Source of the DNA: CAJQGY01 sp905478015 | GTDB lineage: Bacteria > Pseudomonadota > Gammaproteobacteria > Magnimaribacterales > D2472 | Direction: 5' to 3' | Assembly (NCBI GenBank): GCA_943788365.1 | Contig: CALSPZ010000001.1 | Span: forward strand, 1 to 64,000 | Length of the DNA: 64,000 bases | In this document: piece after piece, positions 35,044-43,795 of the stretch | Numbering within the stretch: position 1 is the first letter of the stretch | Layout: the number at the start of each line of letters is the position of its first letter | The notes under the pieces: model-generated | Told to the model about the DNA's origin: nothing | Database searches by the model: none | What the model saw: only the letters and a program-made list of their open reading frames with translations | Program-made: the position numbers and the translations under genes

Positions 35044-36336
35044 ATGAATATCACAAATGCATTTAATGTCACCTCGAACCAAACACTTAAAAATAGATTA
35101 TGTAAGTCTGCAATGACAGAAGGGGTGGCTGATAAAAATAGTTTTTGCAATAAAAGACATGAAAATCTATATAAAACATGGGCTAATGGAGGGATAGGGC
35201 TTTCAATTTCAGGAAATGTTCAGGTAGACAGAAGGTATATGGAAGGCCCTGGAAATATTGCAATAGAAGAAAATACTTATAAAGAACAATTAGATAGTTT
35301 AAAAAAATGGGCAAATGCTGGAAGGCAGAATGCTACAGAGTTCTGGATGCAAATAAGCCATGCTGGTAGACAGACACCTCAAACACTTTCTAATGAACCA
35401 CTTGCTCCATCTTCAGTTCAGCTAAAGATTCCTGGAAAAGCATATGGCGTGCCAAAAGAGATGAGCGAAGAAGATATTCAAGATGTGATTAGACGTTTCG
35501 TTTTTGTATCAAAAGTTGCTAAAGAAGTTGGTTTTACTGGCATTCAACTTCACTCAGCACATGGTTATCTTTTATCTCAGTTTCTTTCTCCTGACATAAA
35601 TCAACGAACTGATTCATGGGGTGGATCAATAGATGGAAGATCAAAATTACTATTAACTATTATTAGAAAATGCAGGTTGGAGCTTGGCGATGATTTTGCT
35701 ATTTCAGTAAAGTTGAATTCAGCAGATTTCCAAAAAGGAGGGTTTAGCCCTGAAGATTCAATTTATGTTGCGAAGCTGTTGGAGAATGAAGGCATTAATC
35801 TTTTAGAGATATCAGGTGGAACATATGAGCAGCCAAGATTAATTGGTCTTGACGATGTGAGCATCAACCCAAGCAGAAGTATTAAAAGAAAAGAAAGTAC
35901 GATAGCCAGAGAAGCTTTTTTCTTGGATTATGCTGAGAAGATAAGAGCAAATGTAAGTATTCCCTTGATGGTGACTGGAGGCTTTAGAACCCTTAAGGGT
36001 ATGAACAATGCTCTTGAGAGTGGAGTCTGTGATGTAATTGGCATAGCAAGACCGCTTTGCGGTGACCCAAACTCAGCTTCAGATATTATTGAGAGAAAGA
36101 TCAACAAACTACCCAATTATGAAAAAACATTACAAATAGGAAGTGGTATCTTGTCTACTTCAAGCCGCTTCCTATCAATTCAAGCAATTAATGCATTTTC
36201 TCAAATGGCATGGTTTTATATTCAAATAAAAAGAATGGCAGATGGAGCACCTCCTTCAATGAAATTAGGTGTACTAAAAGCATTTTGGCTTAATAGCAGA
36301 GATGAAAAAAAAGTTTTAAAGAGTTTAGATATATAA
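35044..36336 (+). CDS. Old yellow enzyme family NADH:flavin oxidoreductase
   Basis: A 430-residue FMN-dependent enoate reductase. The barrel contains WMQISHAGRQTP (about residue 100), GIQLHSAHGYLLSQFLSP with the His pair (about 175), and the FMN-phosphate region VTGGFRTL (about 311) and GIARPLCGDP (about 331). After the barrel an extra helical tail of about 70 residues (WFYIQIKRMADG) is characteristic of one OYE subgroup. Substrates are alpha,beta-unsaturated carbonyls. A CIA30-like gene begins eight bases after its end, so the two are probably linked. Confidence 0.9.
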   Translation: MNITNAFNVTSNQTLKNRLCKSAMTEGVADKNSFCNKRHENLYKTWANGGIGLSISGNVQVDRRYMEGPGNIAIEENTYKEQLDSLKKWANAGRQNATEFWMQISHAGRQTPQTLSNEPLAPSSVQLKIPGKAYGVPKEMSEEDIQDVIRRFVFVSKVAKEVGFTGIQLHSAHGYLLSQFLSPDINQRTDSWGGSIDGRSKLLLTIIRKCRLELGDDFAISVKLNSADFQKGGFSPEDSIYVAKLLENEGINLLEISGGTYEQPRLIGLDDVSINPSRSIKRKESTIAREAFFLDYAEKIRANVSIPLMVTGGFRTLKGMNNALESGVCDVIGIARPLCGDPNSASDIIERKINKLPNYEKTLQIGSGILSTSSRFLSIQAINAFSQMAWFYIQIKRMADGAPPSMKLGVLKAFWLNSRDEKKVLKSLDI

Positions 36337-36343
36337 TTAACTT

Positions 36344-36874
36344 ATGAATAAATTTATTTTTACAGTATTATTTTTAACTTCAAATCAAGGGTTCTCAATG
36401 GTAATTGATAATGTAGATGATATTAGAGCTGATTGGAGAATTAATTCAGACAGAGTTATGGGAGGAGTATCTGATGTATATTTTGATGAGCTTGAGGACG
36501 AAAGTGGAAGGTTTTATAGACTTTCAGGAGATGTAAGAACAGCAAATAACGGTGGGTTTATCCAATCCTTGATGATTTTAAACAAAGACTTTAAAGAATA
36601 TCAAGGTATTAGATTAAAGGTTAGAGGTAATGGAGAAAAATATTTACTCTGGGTAAGAACTCCTGCTGCAAGGTTTCCGTGGGATAGGTATTCATATGAA
36701 TTTTTAGCCAATTCTGATTGGAAAGAGATAGAAGTGCCTTTTAATAATTTTCAAAAGACAGCTTTTTATATGCCAAAATCACTAAATCAAAGCAAAATAA
36801 GAACTATAGCCATCGCAGCTTATGGTAAAGATTTTTTTGCAGAGATTGATATTGCTAAAATAGAATTATATTAG
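36344..36874 (+). CDS. CIA30-family protein
   Basis: A 176-residue protein resembling the jelly-roll CIA30 domain (complex I intermediate-associated protein 30): DWRINSDRVMGGVSDVYF (about residue 30), GGFIQSLMI, then IRLKVRGNGEKYLLWVRT and the late IRTIAIAAYGKDFFAEIDI. In mitochondria CIA30 helps assemble complex I; the bacterial relatives are of unknown role and are often exported. The N-terminal stretch FIFTVLFLTSNQGFS could be a signal peptide. It lies between the OYE gene and tadA with gaps of 7-10 bases. Confidence 0.82.
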   Translation: MNKFIFTVLFLTSNQGFSMVIDNVDDIRADWRINSDRVMGGVSDVYFDELEDESGRFYRLSGDVRTANNGGFIQSLMILNKDFKEYQGIRLKVRGNGEKYLLWVRTPAARFPWDRYSYEFLANSDWKEIEVPFNNFQKTAFYMPKSLNQSKIRTIAIAAYGKDFFAEIDIAKIELY

Positions 36875-36883
36875 AAATATTTT

Positions 36884-37342
36884 ATGTTTTCAGATAGTGA
36901 TATCGCTTTCATGAAAGAAGCATTGAGCTTGGCAATCGAAGCTGAACAAAATCAAGAGGTTCCCGTAGGCGCAGTTATTGTTAAAGACAATAAAGTTATT
37001 GGAAAAGGCAGAAATAAGATCATCTTTGATCAAGATATATCATCTCATGCTGAAATTGTAGCAATAAGAGATGCCTCAAAAAATATTTCAAACTATAGAC
37101 TTAATAATTGCAAGATGTTCGTTACATTGGAGCCCTGTCACATGTGCGCCAAAGCAATAGTAGATGCAAGGATAGACTCAGTAATTTTTGCAGCCAGCGA
37201 ACCAAAATCAGGAAGCTTAGTTTCAGTAGATAATTTTTTTGAAAGAATTTCACTCAACCACAGGGTTACATTTGAAATGGGACTTCTTGAAAAAGAGAGT
37301 TCCGATCTATTAAAGAGTTTTTTTAAAGCGAGGAGGGGTTAG
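36884..37342 (+). CDS. tadA: tRNA-specific adenosine deaminase
   Basis: TadA converts A34 to inosine in tRNA-Arg. The zinc-deaminase signature is complete: HAEIVAIRDA (His55, Glu57) and EPCHMCAKAI (the PCxxC cysteines at about 85 and 88), with VPVGAVIVKD near the N-terminus. The EPCHMC form is the tRNA-specific class. The 152-residue length is typical. It overlaps the end of a convergent acetyltransferase gene by four bases. Confidence 0.93.
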   Translation: MFSDSDIAFMKEALSLAIEAEQNQEVPVGAVIVKDNKVIGKGRNKIIFDQDISSHAEIVAIRDASKNISNYRLNNCKMFVTLEPCHMCAKAIVDARIDSVIFAASEPKSGSLVSVDNFFERISLNHRVTFEMGLLEKESSDLLKSFFKARRG

Positions 37343-37773
37343 AGGGTTTTACTCATTCTGATATGAGGTATTCCTGTTACAGACTTGAAAGGAGCTATTT
37401 CTTTATACCCACTTACAACATAAAATTCTTTTGCAGTCTCTCTAGCGTTTAAGATTATTTTTTCTGCACTATGCCTTTTTGCATAGCTTTCAAGCTCGGA
37501 TAATATTTTAGAGCCATAACCTCGCCTTTTAAGATTCTGATTAACTGACATGTATCTTATCTGCGCCTCAATATTGTTATTGAAATGCAATCTGCCACAG
37601 GCAACTATTTCTTTGTTAATTATTCCAATGAGATGAATGCTGCTACTTTCTTTATTATCGAGCGAAGATTCCCTAGACATGCCTAAGGGCTTTCTTAAAG
37701 TAGACCATCTAAAGTGAATATAATTATCATATTCACTATCTGAAATAGGCGACCTTACAGAAAAATCATCCAT
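37339..37773 (-). CDS. GNAT-family N-acetyltransferase
   Basis: A 144-residue GNAT protein. The acetyl-CoA loop is in NLKRRGYGSKILSELE (about residue 80), followed by AKRHSAEKIILNARETAKEFYVVSGY, and the ending IPHIRMSKTL is common in the ElaA-like group. The acceptor is unknown. It begins 25 bases after the xthA start region on the same strand, so it is probably upstream in a transcript with xthA and prc. Confidence 0.83.
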   Translation of the reverse strand: MDDFSVRSPISDSEYDNYIHFRWSTLRKPLGMSRESSLDNKESSSIHLIGIINKEIVACGRLHFNNNIEAQIRYMSVNQNLKRRGYGSKILSELESYAKRHSAEKIILNARETAKEFYVVSGYKEIAPFKSVTGIPHIRMSKTL

Positions 37774-37798
37774 GAAATTCTTACTTAATTAGTTTTAA

Positions 37799-38611
37799 TC
37801 AAAGCTTTATATCAACCCATACAGGGCAATGGTCAGAAGGTTTTTCCATTGATCTGGCCTGATAGTCTATTCCGGTCTCAACAACTTTACTCATTAAAGA
37901 GGTTGCAACCATTATATGATCAATCCTAAGCCCTCTTTTAGGAGAGTCATCAAAACCTCTTGATCTATAATCAAACCAAGAATATATAGAATCTTCCTCA
38001 GGATTTTGATGTCTCCATGAATCAATAAATCCTAAATTTTTAATGCTGTTCCACATTTCTCTTTCTTCAGGTTGGAAAGAGGTTTTACCATCTCTTAACC
38101 ATCTTTTCATATTTTGCTCTCCAATACCTATATCTATATCCTCTGGAGACACATTAAAATCACCCATAACTACGATATTATTATTATTTTTTTGTGAAGA
38201 TAGGATGTGTTCTTTTAAATCTAAATAATACTTTCTTTTTTTTGGGAATTTGCTCTCGTGATTAATGTTTTCACCTTGAGGAAAGTATCCATTCATAACA
38301 GTTATTTGCTCGCCATTTTCCTCAAAAGTGCATTCAATAAATCTTTTTTGATCTTCATCGGTATCATTAGAAAATCCTTTTACGCAAGACACAGGTTTAT
38401 TTTTACTTAATATAGCTACGCCGTAATGTCCCTTTTGCCCCCAATATTCAACGTGATAGCCAATTTCTGTTACAACATCAATTGGAAAATCAGGATCATT
38501 AACTTTTGTTTCTTGGAGTCCAATTACATCAGGATCTAGAGTGTCCCTTAAATGAATTAACTGATGTGGCCTAGCTCTTATGCTGTTGATATTGAAAGAT
38601 ATAATTTTCAT
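37799..38611 (-). CDS. xthA: Exodeoxyribonuclease III
   Basis: A 270-residue AP endonuclease/3'-exonuclease of base-excision repair. Motifs of the exonuclease-endonuclease-phosphatase fold are present: INSIRAR at the start, LQETKVNDP (metal Glu about 35), GDFNVSPEDIDIG (Asp-Asn about 150), and the terminal IDHIMVA and SDHCPVWVDI (Asp-His about 260). Length and ending match XthA. The gene lies 9 bases downstream of prc on the same strand. Confidence 0.93.
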   Translation of the reverse strand: MKIISFNINSIRARPHQLIHLRDTLDPDVIGLQETKVNDPDFPIDVVTEIGYHVEYWGQKGHYGVAILSKNKPVSCVKGFSNDTDEDQKRFIECTFEENGEQITVMNGYFPQGENINHESKFPKKRKYYLDLKEHILSSQKNNNNIVVMGDFNVSPEDIDIGIGEQNMKRWLRDGKTSFQPEEREMWNSIKNLGFIDSWRHQNPEEDSIYSWFDYRSRGFDDSPKRGLRIDHIMVATSLMSKVVETGIDYQARSMEKPSDHCPVWVDIKL

Positions 38612-38620
38612 AAACCCATT

Positions 38621-40663
38621 CTACTTAATTGCTAATAAATTTGAATCTAAATCAATATAATCTTTTGCAATATTAATTGCTTCATTAAGTATGAAATCTT
38701 TTTTTAAACTTATAGAATCATCTGATTCATCTTTGTCAGCAGTTAATTCATCATAATCTTTATACTGATTCAGCCCTAAATTAAACCTTCTTTTATTCTC
38801 TAGATCTAGCATCCAATTTCTATTTAGTTTTTTTTGAGAGATTCTTTTATCAATATTTAAACTTAAAAACTTTTTATTTTTATTTAGATCATATCTCTCT
38901 CTAACAGACTGCAGGTAACCCAAATTAGCGTCACTTTCTGTTCTTTTTGAAAATTCTACTTTTAATTCAACTAAGTTTTGAGGATCGAATTTAAATTGTG
39001 AATATCGGTATGGTTTGATGGTATCCCACTCTAATGCTGAAGGATAAGAGCTTTCACCTACAGAATCTATATCCCAAGTACTGGGCATTCTAATATCAGG
39101 TAATACACCTTTATTCTGAACACTTTTGCCATTTACTCTATAGTATTTTGATTCAGTGACCTTGATAGCTCCCTCTGAAAGGTCTTGAAGGCTTTGAACT
39201 GTCCCTTTCCCAAAGGTTCTTTGACCAACAATAATTCCTCTTTTGTAGTCTTGAATTGCAGCAGCAACTATCTCAGAGGCGGAAGCTGAATATCTATTAA
39301 CTAAAACAATAACTGGCTTTGACCATACCTGCTGATTCTTTTGACTTCCCCAAGGCCTTACATATCCTGATTTAAGCTTAACTTGTACGGTTGGACCTTT
39401 ATTGATAAATAGACCAATTATTCTATTTGCTTCATCCAATGCACCCCCTCCGTTACTTCTCAAATCAAGAATCACAGCATCAACATTTTCATCTGAAAAA
39501 TCTTTTAATATTTTTTTGATATCTCTACTACTGCTTTTATATTCAGGATCTTTTTTCATATAAGCGTTGAAGTCCATATAAAATGATGGCAAATCTATAA
39601 TTCCTATTTTTTGATTTTTTACTGAATCATTAAATTCAAATACCTTAGATTTAACAGCTCTATCCTCTAGTTTGACCTCTTCTCTTGTTAGAGTAACTTT
39701 CTTTTTAGAATTCTCCCCTAGAGAATCTCCTGTTAAAAACTCAATCTCAACCTGTGTACCTGACTTACCCCTAATCAAATTAACAACATCATCAATTCTC
39801 CAACCTATAACATCTTCATAGTTTTTTTCATCACCTTGTCTAATACTAATAACTTTATCTTCTGGTTTAATTAACCCAGATTTCTCTGCAGGGCCTCCTG
39901 ATACCAAACTTATAATTTTTGTGTAATCATCCTCCACACCGAGAAGGGCACCAATACCTTCAAGTTTTAAGCTCATATCCATATCAAAATCTTCAGATGA
40001 TCTTGGAGACAAATAAGATGAATGTGGGTCAAATTCTTTTGATAAAACATTTATTATAAGTGAAAAAATATCTTCTTCTTTTTGCTGACTTATTCTTTTA
40101 ATACGGTTCTTGTATCTTTTTATCAGGTTGGTTGATGGATTGTCTGGAGGAGAGTCAGAAATTTTAAGAAGCAAAAGATCATTTTTAGTCTGCTTCCTCC
40201 ACAGCTCTTTTTGTTGTTTATGCGATCTCAACCATAGATTATCATCTTCAAAAATATCAATTTTTTCATCCTTCGACATATCAAATTTATTATCTGTAAT
40301 TAATTTGATCTGATGCTCAGAAAAATCAACAAGCCTTTCAAAATAAAGGTTTGTTATTTCAAATGCTAGCTGCATATCATAATCATTAGAGCTTGAAACT
40401 GATCTAGATAAAAATCCATTTACTTCACTATCTAGAAAATAACTCTTACTCTCATCTAGCTTATTGATCAAACCCTCAATAAAGTCAGTATTTGTGGTTT
40501 GTTTAGAAATATTTTTTATGAAGTGTTCTTTTTTAAACTTTATAAGAATTTCTTTTGATAGCTTCTCTTTATTATCTGACAAATCAATAATTTCATAATC
40601 TGTAGCTAAAAAAGTAGAAAATACGAAAAGCGATAGAATTCTGATGGTATGTTTAAAGTGCAT
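38621..40663 (-). CDS. prc: Carboxy-terminal (tail-specific) protease
   Basis: A 680-residue periplasmic S41A protease. A signal sequence (residues 7-20) is followed by the N-terminal helical region, a PDZ domain (GIGALLGVEDDYTKIISLVSGG at about 240, cited here by its first half GIGALLGVED) and the catalytic domain, in which RYSASASEIVAAA holds the Ser (about 459) and FGKGTVQSL the Lys (about 484). E. coli Prc is 682 residues with S452 and K477, so the layout is normal. It trims lipoproteins and murein hydrolases. It sits directly downstream of the acyl-CoA dehydrogenase pair, ten bases away. Confidence 0.93.
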   Translation of the reverse strand: MHFKHTIRILSLFVFSTFLATDYEIIDLSDNKEKLSKEILIKFKKEHFIKNISKQTTNTDFIEGLINKLDESKSYFLDSEVNGFLSRSVSSSNDYDMQLAFEITNLYFERLVDFSEHQIKLITDNKFDMSKDEKIDIFEDDNLWLRSHKQQKELWRKQTKNDLLLLKISDSPPDNPSTNLIKRYKNRIKRISQQKEEDIFSLIINVLSKEFDPHSSYLSPRSSEDFDMDMSLKLEGIGALLGVEDDYTKIISLVSGGPAEKSGLIKPEDKVISIRQGDEKNYEDVIGWRIDDVVNLIRGKSGTQVEIEFLTGDSLGENSKKKVTLTREEVKLEDRAVKSKVFEFNDSVKNQKIGIIDLPSFYMDFNAYMKKDPEYKSSSRDIKKILKDFSDENVDAVILDLRSNGGGALDEANRIIGLFINKGPTVQVKLKSGYVRPWGSQKNQQVWSKPVIVLVNRYSASASEIVAAAIQDYKRGIIVGQRTFGKGTVQSLQDLSEGAIKVTESKYYRVNGKSVQNKGVLPDIRMPSTWDIDSVGESSYPSALEWDTIKPYRYSQFKFDPQNLVELKVEFSKRTESDANLGYLQSVRERYDLNKNKKFLSLNIDKRISQKKLNRNWMLDLENKRRFNLGLNQYKDYDELTADKDESDDSISLKKDFILNEAINIAKDYIDLDSNLLAIK

Positions 40664-40673
40664 ATTAGCCTTA

Positions 40674-41762
40674 TCAAAAACCTTGAATTATAGCCGCTTC
40701 TTCTCTTATAAGCTCGGGCGAACCCAATAATTGCCTATTTAGACCAATTCTTTTAAACCAGTAATGAATACCCATAAGGTCTGTAAAACCCATTCCACCA
40801 TGAACCTCTGTTGCTTTTTTAGCAATCATTTTAGAAACTTCAGAGGTATGAGAGCTTGCTTGACAAGCATACAACCTTGCTTCATCTTGAATATTTTTTT
40901 GTGCATGGGCTGCATGCCATGTTATTGAATAACAAGGCTCTAATTCTGCTGCCATTTCAGCACACATGTGCTTAACTGCCTGAAAAGATCCGATAACTCT
41001 ACCAAATTGCTTTCTTTCTTTAGAGTACTCAACTGCTTTATTCAACAAAGTTTGTGATGCGCCTATGCTATCAGCTGCAAGAATTATTCTTCCTGCATCA
41101 ACTGATTTAACAATAGCATCTGAAGAGTCTATAGTGTTTTTTAGAACATCTATTTCAACATCTTTAAAACGAATCTCAGAATAGTTTCTTGTTTTATCAA
41201 CAGTCGTAAGTTTAATCACTTCTACACCGTCTTCATTAATATCAACTACTCCAATCGTTCCTGATTTATTAGACACCATTACATGAGATGACCCCGCAAC
41301 ATCTAAAACAAAAAGCGCTCGACCATTAACAACATTATTACTTATGGTAATAGATGCATTTTCACGAGCTCCAATATATTCAGAAAAACCAACACCCAGC
41401 CTTATTGAGTTTTCAGACATTCTTTTTAAGTAATTAATTTTTTGATTTGCATCTCCACCATATGTAATTGCTATGGGAGCCATTACATATGAACCAACAA
41501 AAGGTACAGGAGCAACTCCAGCTCCTAAGCTTTGACTTACAGCAGTTGCAAAAAGCAAATCTAAACCAAGTCCATTGTATTCTTCGGGAATCAACATTGA
41601 ACTTATTCCTAGATTCACTAACCCTCTGTGAACCTCTTGCTGAAATGGATCTCCATGCCCATCAGTAATTTTTTTTATAGTATCTAAAGAGGCATGATCT
41701 GAAAGAAATTTAGCAACATTTTGTTGAAAAAATATTTGATCTTCTGATAATCCAAAATACAT
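40674..41762 (-). CDS. Acyl-CoA dehydrogenase, small partner subunit
   Basis: A 362-residue ACAD starting at ATG 41762, which overlaps the stop of the preceding ACAD (TAATG), so the two are translated together. It keeps the C-terminal KERKQFGRVIGSFQAVKH (about residue 260) and the MHGGMGFTDLMG-like VHGGMGFTD, but at the place where the large partner has HER it has DAGRI, and it ends NRQLLGSPE without the usual EGT/GGT-SxIQ stretch. This asymmetry is what is seen in heterotetrameric ACADs of steroid and terpenoid catabolism. The longer in-frame start upstream is inside the neighbour gene and is not used. Confidence 0.87.
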   Translation of the reverse strand: MYFGLSEDQIFFQQNVAKFLSDHASLDTIKKITDGHGDPFQQEVHRGLVNLGISSMLIPEEYNGLGLDLLFATAVSQSLGAGVAPVPFVGSYVMAPIAITYGGDANQKINYLKRMSENSIRLGVGFSEYIGARENASITISNNVVNGRALFVLDVAGSSHVMVSNKSGTIGVVDINEDGVEVIKLTTVDKTRNYSEIRFKDVEIDVLKNTIDSSDAIVKSVDAGRIILAADSIGASQTLLNKAVEYSKERKQFGRVIGSFQAVKHMCAEMAAELEPCYSITWHAAHAQKNIQDEARLYACQASSHTSEVSKMIAKKATEVHGGMGFTDLMGIHYWFKRIGLNRQLLGSPELIREEAAIIQGF

Positions 41763-42988
41763 TATTTTACCTCTTGTGTCTTTGGCTCTCTTGGCATTCC
41801 AAGACCACGTTCTGAAATAATATTCTTTTGAATTTGGCTTGTACCTCCTCCAATAATTAATCCTAAATAATACATATAAGTAAATTGCCAAGAGCCTTTA
41901 TCTCTTAGATTTGGACTATCTTCATACAAGGTTCCAAGCTCTCCCATGACATCAATTGCAAAACCCTCTAGCTCATGTCTAATTTCAGTCCCTATTAGTT
42001 TTTGGATCATCCCCGATAGTTTTGAATCTTGATTAGAATTAATTTTTGATGATAGGACTCTTAAGGAGTTTGATTGGAATGCCATTACTTTACCTTGAAT
42101 TTTAATCAATCTATCTCTGTAAATAGGCATATCAATCAACTTTGTCCCATCAATAGTCTCTTTCTTCATAATCTCAACTAATGAGCTCACTCTATTCATT
42201 GTGGCATTTGGATCTGTTAAGGAGCCTCTTTCATGACCTAACGTCGCATTTGCAACAGCCCATCCTTCACCTCTTTTGCCTACTATATTTGATTCAGGAA
42301 TAGTCACATCTGTAAAAAAAACTTCATTAAAGCCCGCTTTTAAAGTCATATCCACCAAAGGTCTAACTTCTATTCCTTTAGTATCCATAGGTATCAACAG
42401 ATAGCTTATTCCTGCATGTTTTTTTGCGTCAGGTTCTGTCCTCACAAGGCAGAACATCATTTGTGAATATTGTGCAGTGCTTGTCCATATTTTTTGACCA
42501 TTAATCACCCAATTACCATCAAGAAGGACACCTTTTGTTTGTAAAGCTGCTAAATCACTGCCCGCATTTGGTTCAGAGTAACCCTGGCACCATATAATCT
42601 TTCCAAGAAGAGTTGGCTTTATGTATTGTTTTTTTTGTTCCTCTGTTCCTAATTCCAAAAGAGTGGGCACAAGCATGTCAATACCTTGACCACCCATTGG
42701 GGGAGGAATCTTATATTTTGAAAACATAGATGCTATTATTCGATTTTTAATGATGTCACTTTCGCCACCATATCCCCCATATTCTTTTGGTACTGATCTT
42801 GCAAAATATCCATTTTCTATAAGAATTGATTGCCATTCTGGACGAGTTATAGTTTTACCAGTTGGTTCAAAATTTTGACCCATAGGAACTTTTGAACCAT
42901 CACTAAAATTTACACCTTTCCATTGAATGCAAAAATCTCTAACTTCGTTTGAAAATATCTTATACCCTGAACCAAAATTTAAATCCAT
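41762..42988 (-). CDS. Acyl-CoA dehydrogenase, large catalytic partner
   Basis: A 408-residue FAD-dependent dehydrogenase. Markers include VPKEYGGYGG (about residue 61), WCQGYSEPNAGSDLAALQT (about 133-151), WTSTAQYSQMMFCLVRT and the helix-G LGHERGSLTD with the presumed catalytic Glu (about 253). The end is GGGTSQIQKNIISERGLGMP, so the MCAD-type Glu next to GT is Gly and the base is expected at the IVD/LCAD-like position. Substrate probably a branched or terpenoid acyl-CoA given the neighbours. It follows the enoyl-CoA hydratase by 18 bases. Confidence 0.9.
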   Translation of the reverse strand: MDLNFGSGYKIFSNEVRDFCIQWKGVNFSDGSKVPMGQNFEPTGKTITRPEWQSILIENGYFARSVPKEYGGYGGESDIIKNRIIASMFSKYKIPPPMGGQGIDMLVPTLLELGTEEQKKQYIKPTLLGKIIWCQGYSEPNAGSDLAALQTKGVLLDGNWVINGQKIWTSTAQYSQMMFCLVRTEPDAKKHAGISYLLIPMDTKGIEVRPLVDMTLKAGFNEVFFTDVTIPESNIVGKRGEGWAVANATLGHERGSLTDPNATMNRVSSLVEIMKKETIDGTKLIDMPIYRDRLIKIQGKVMAFQSNSLRVLSSKINSNQDSKLSGMIQKLIGTEIRHELEGFAIDVMGELGTLYEDSPNLRDKGSWQFTYMYYLGLIIGGGTSQIQKNIISERGLGMPREPKTQEVK

Positions 42989-43006
42989 TTTAAGTAACTC
43001 CTATTG

Positions 43007-43795
43007 CTAATCCCAGTTAGGCTTTCTTTTTTCAAGAAATGCACTAATCCCTTCTTTGGCATCATCACTCTCAAAACATCTGGCTATTTGATCCTGTAAA
43101 TAGGGCAAAGCCTCATCAAAACTTTTATTATCTTGTTTTGCATATGCTTCTAAACCAATCTGCATCGTTCCAGGTGCCAGCTTTGAAAGAGATTTTGCAA
43201 TAGCATCTACTTCTTTGTCTAAGTTATTTTTAGTAACAATTTTGTTTATAAGTCCCCATTTCTCTGCCTGTTCAGCACTTATACTTTCTCCTCTCATAAT
43301 AAAATCTAAGCCAGATCTTTTTGGCATTACTCGAAATAGCCCAGCCATCACCATAAACGGCCAAAGCCCACGCTTTATTTCTGGAGCTGAAAATTTTACA
43401 TTATCCGCAGCAATTGCATGAGTTGCATTTGTTACCATCAATAGAGCTCCTGCAAGGACAGAGCCTTGAATTTTGCATATTACAGGCTTATATAAATGCC
43501 TAAGAGATATGCTCAAGTCGCTAGCTTCATCTAACTTTGGGACATTTGAATTCATTTGCTCTCTATTAAGATCTGCGCCTGCACAAAAAACATCACCCTT
43601 AGCACCAATAACTACAACTCTTACATCTCTTTCTTGCTTAGCATATGCCAATGCATAGTTGAGCTCATTCATCATTACATTATTGATAGCATTTTTCTTT
43701 TCAGGCCTATCTAAAGTTATAGTCATGATATGACTAGAGATATGAATTTTTGTAGCAGAAAATTCTAGACCCTCTAATGATAAATTTTTAACCAT
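43007..43795 (-). CDS. Enoyl-CoA hydratase/isomerase
   Basis: A crotonase-fold protein of about 262 residues. Recognisable parts are LDRPEKKNAIN (about residue 29), GDVFCAGADLN (about 65, oxyanion-hole region) and KPVICKIQGSVLAGALLMV (about 101-119). ATG 43795 is chosen; ATG 43807, four codons further up, is also possible. Either start lies near or within the last codons of the atuA-like gene, so they are coupled. In P. aeruginosa the atu operon has AtuE, an isohexenylglutaconyl-CoA hydratase, in the same context. The catalytic Glu pair is partly replaced (usual Glu164 site reads RGESISAEQAEKWG further on), so activity is not certain. Confidence 0.88.
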   Translation of the reverse strand: MVKNLSLEGLEFSATKIHISSHIMTITLDRPEKKNAINNVMMNELNYALAYAKQERDVRVVVIGAKGDVFCAGADLNREQMNSNVPKLDEASDLSISLRHLYKPVICKIQGSVLAGALLMVTNATHAIAADNVKFSAPEIKRGLWPFMVMAGLFRVMPKRSGLDFIMRGESISAEQAEKWGLINKIVTKNNLDKEVDAIAKSLSKLAPGTMQIGLEAYAKQDNKSFDEALPYLQDQIARCFESDDAKEGISAFLEKRKPNWD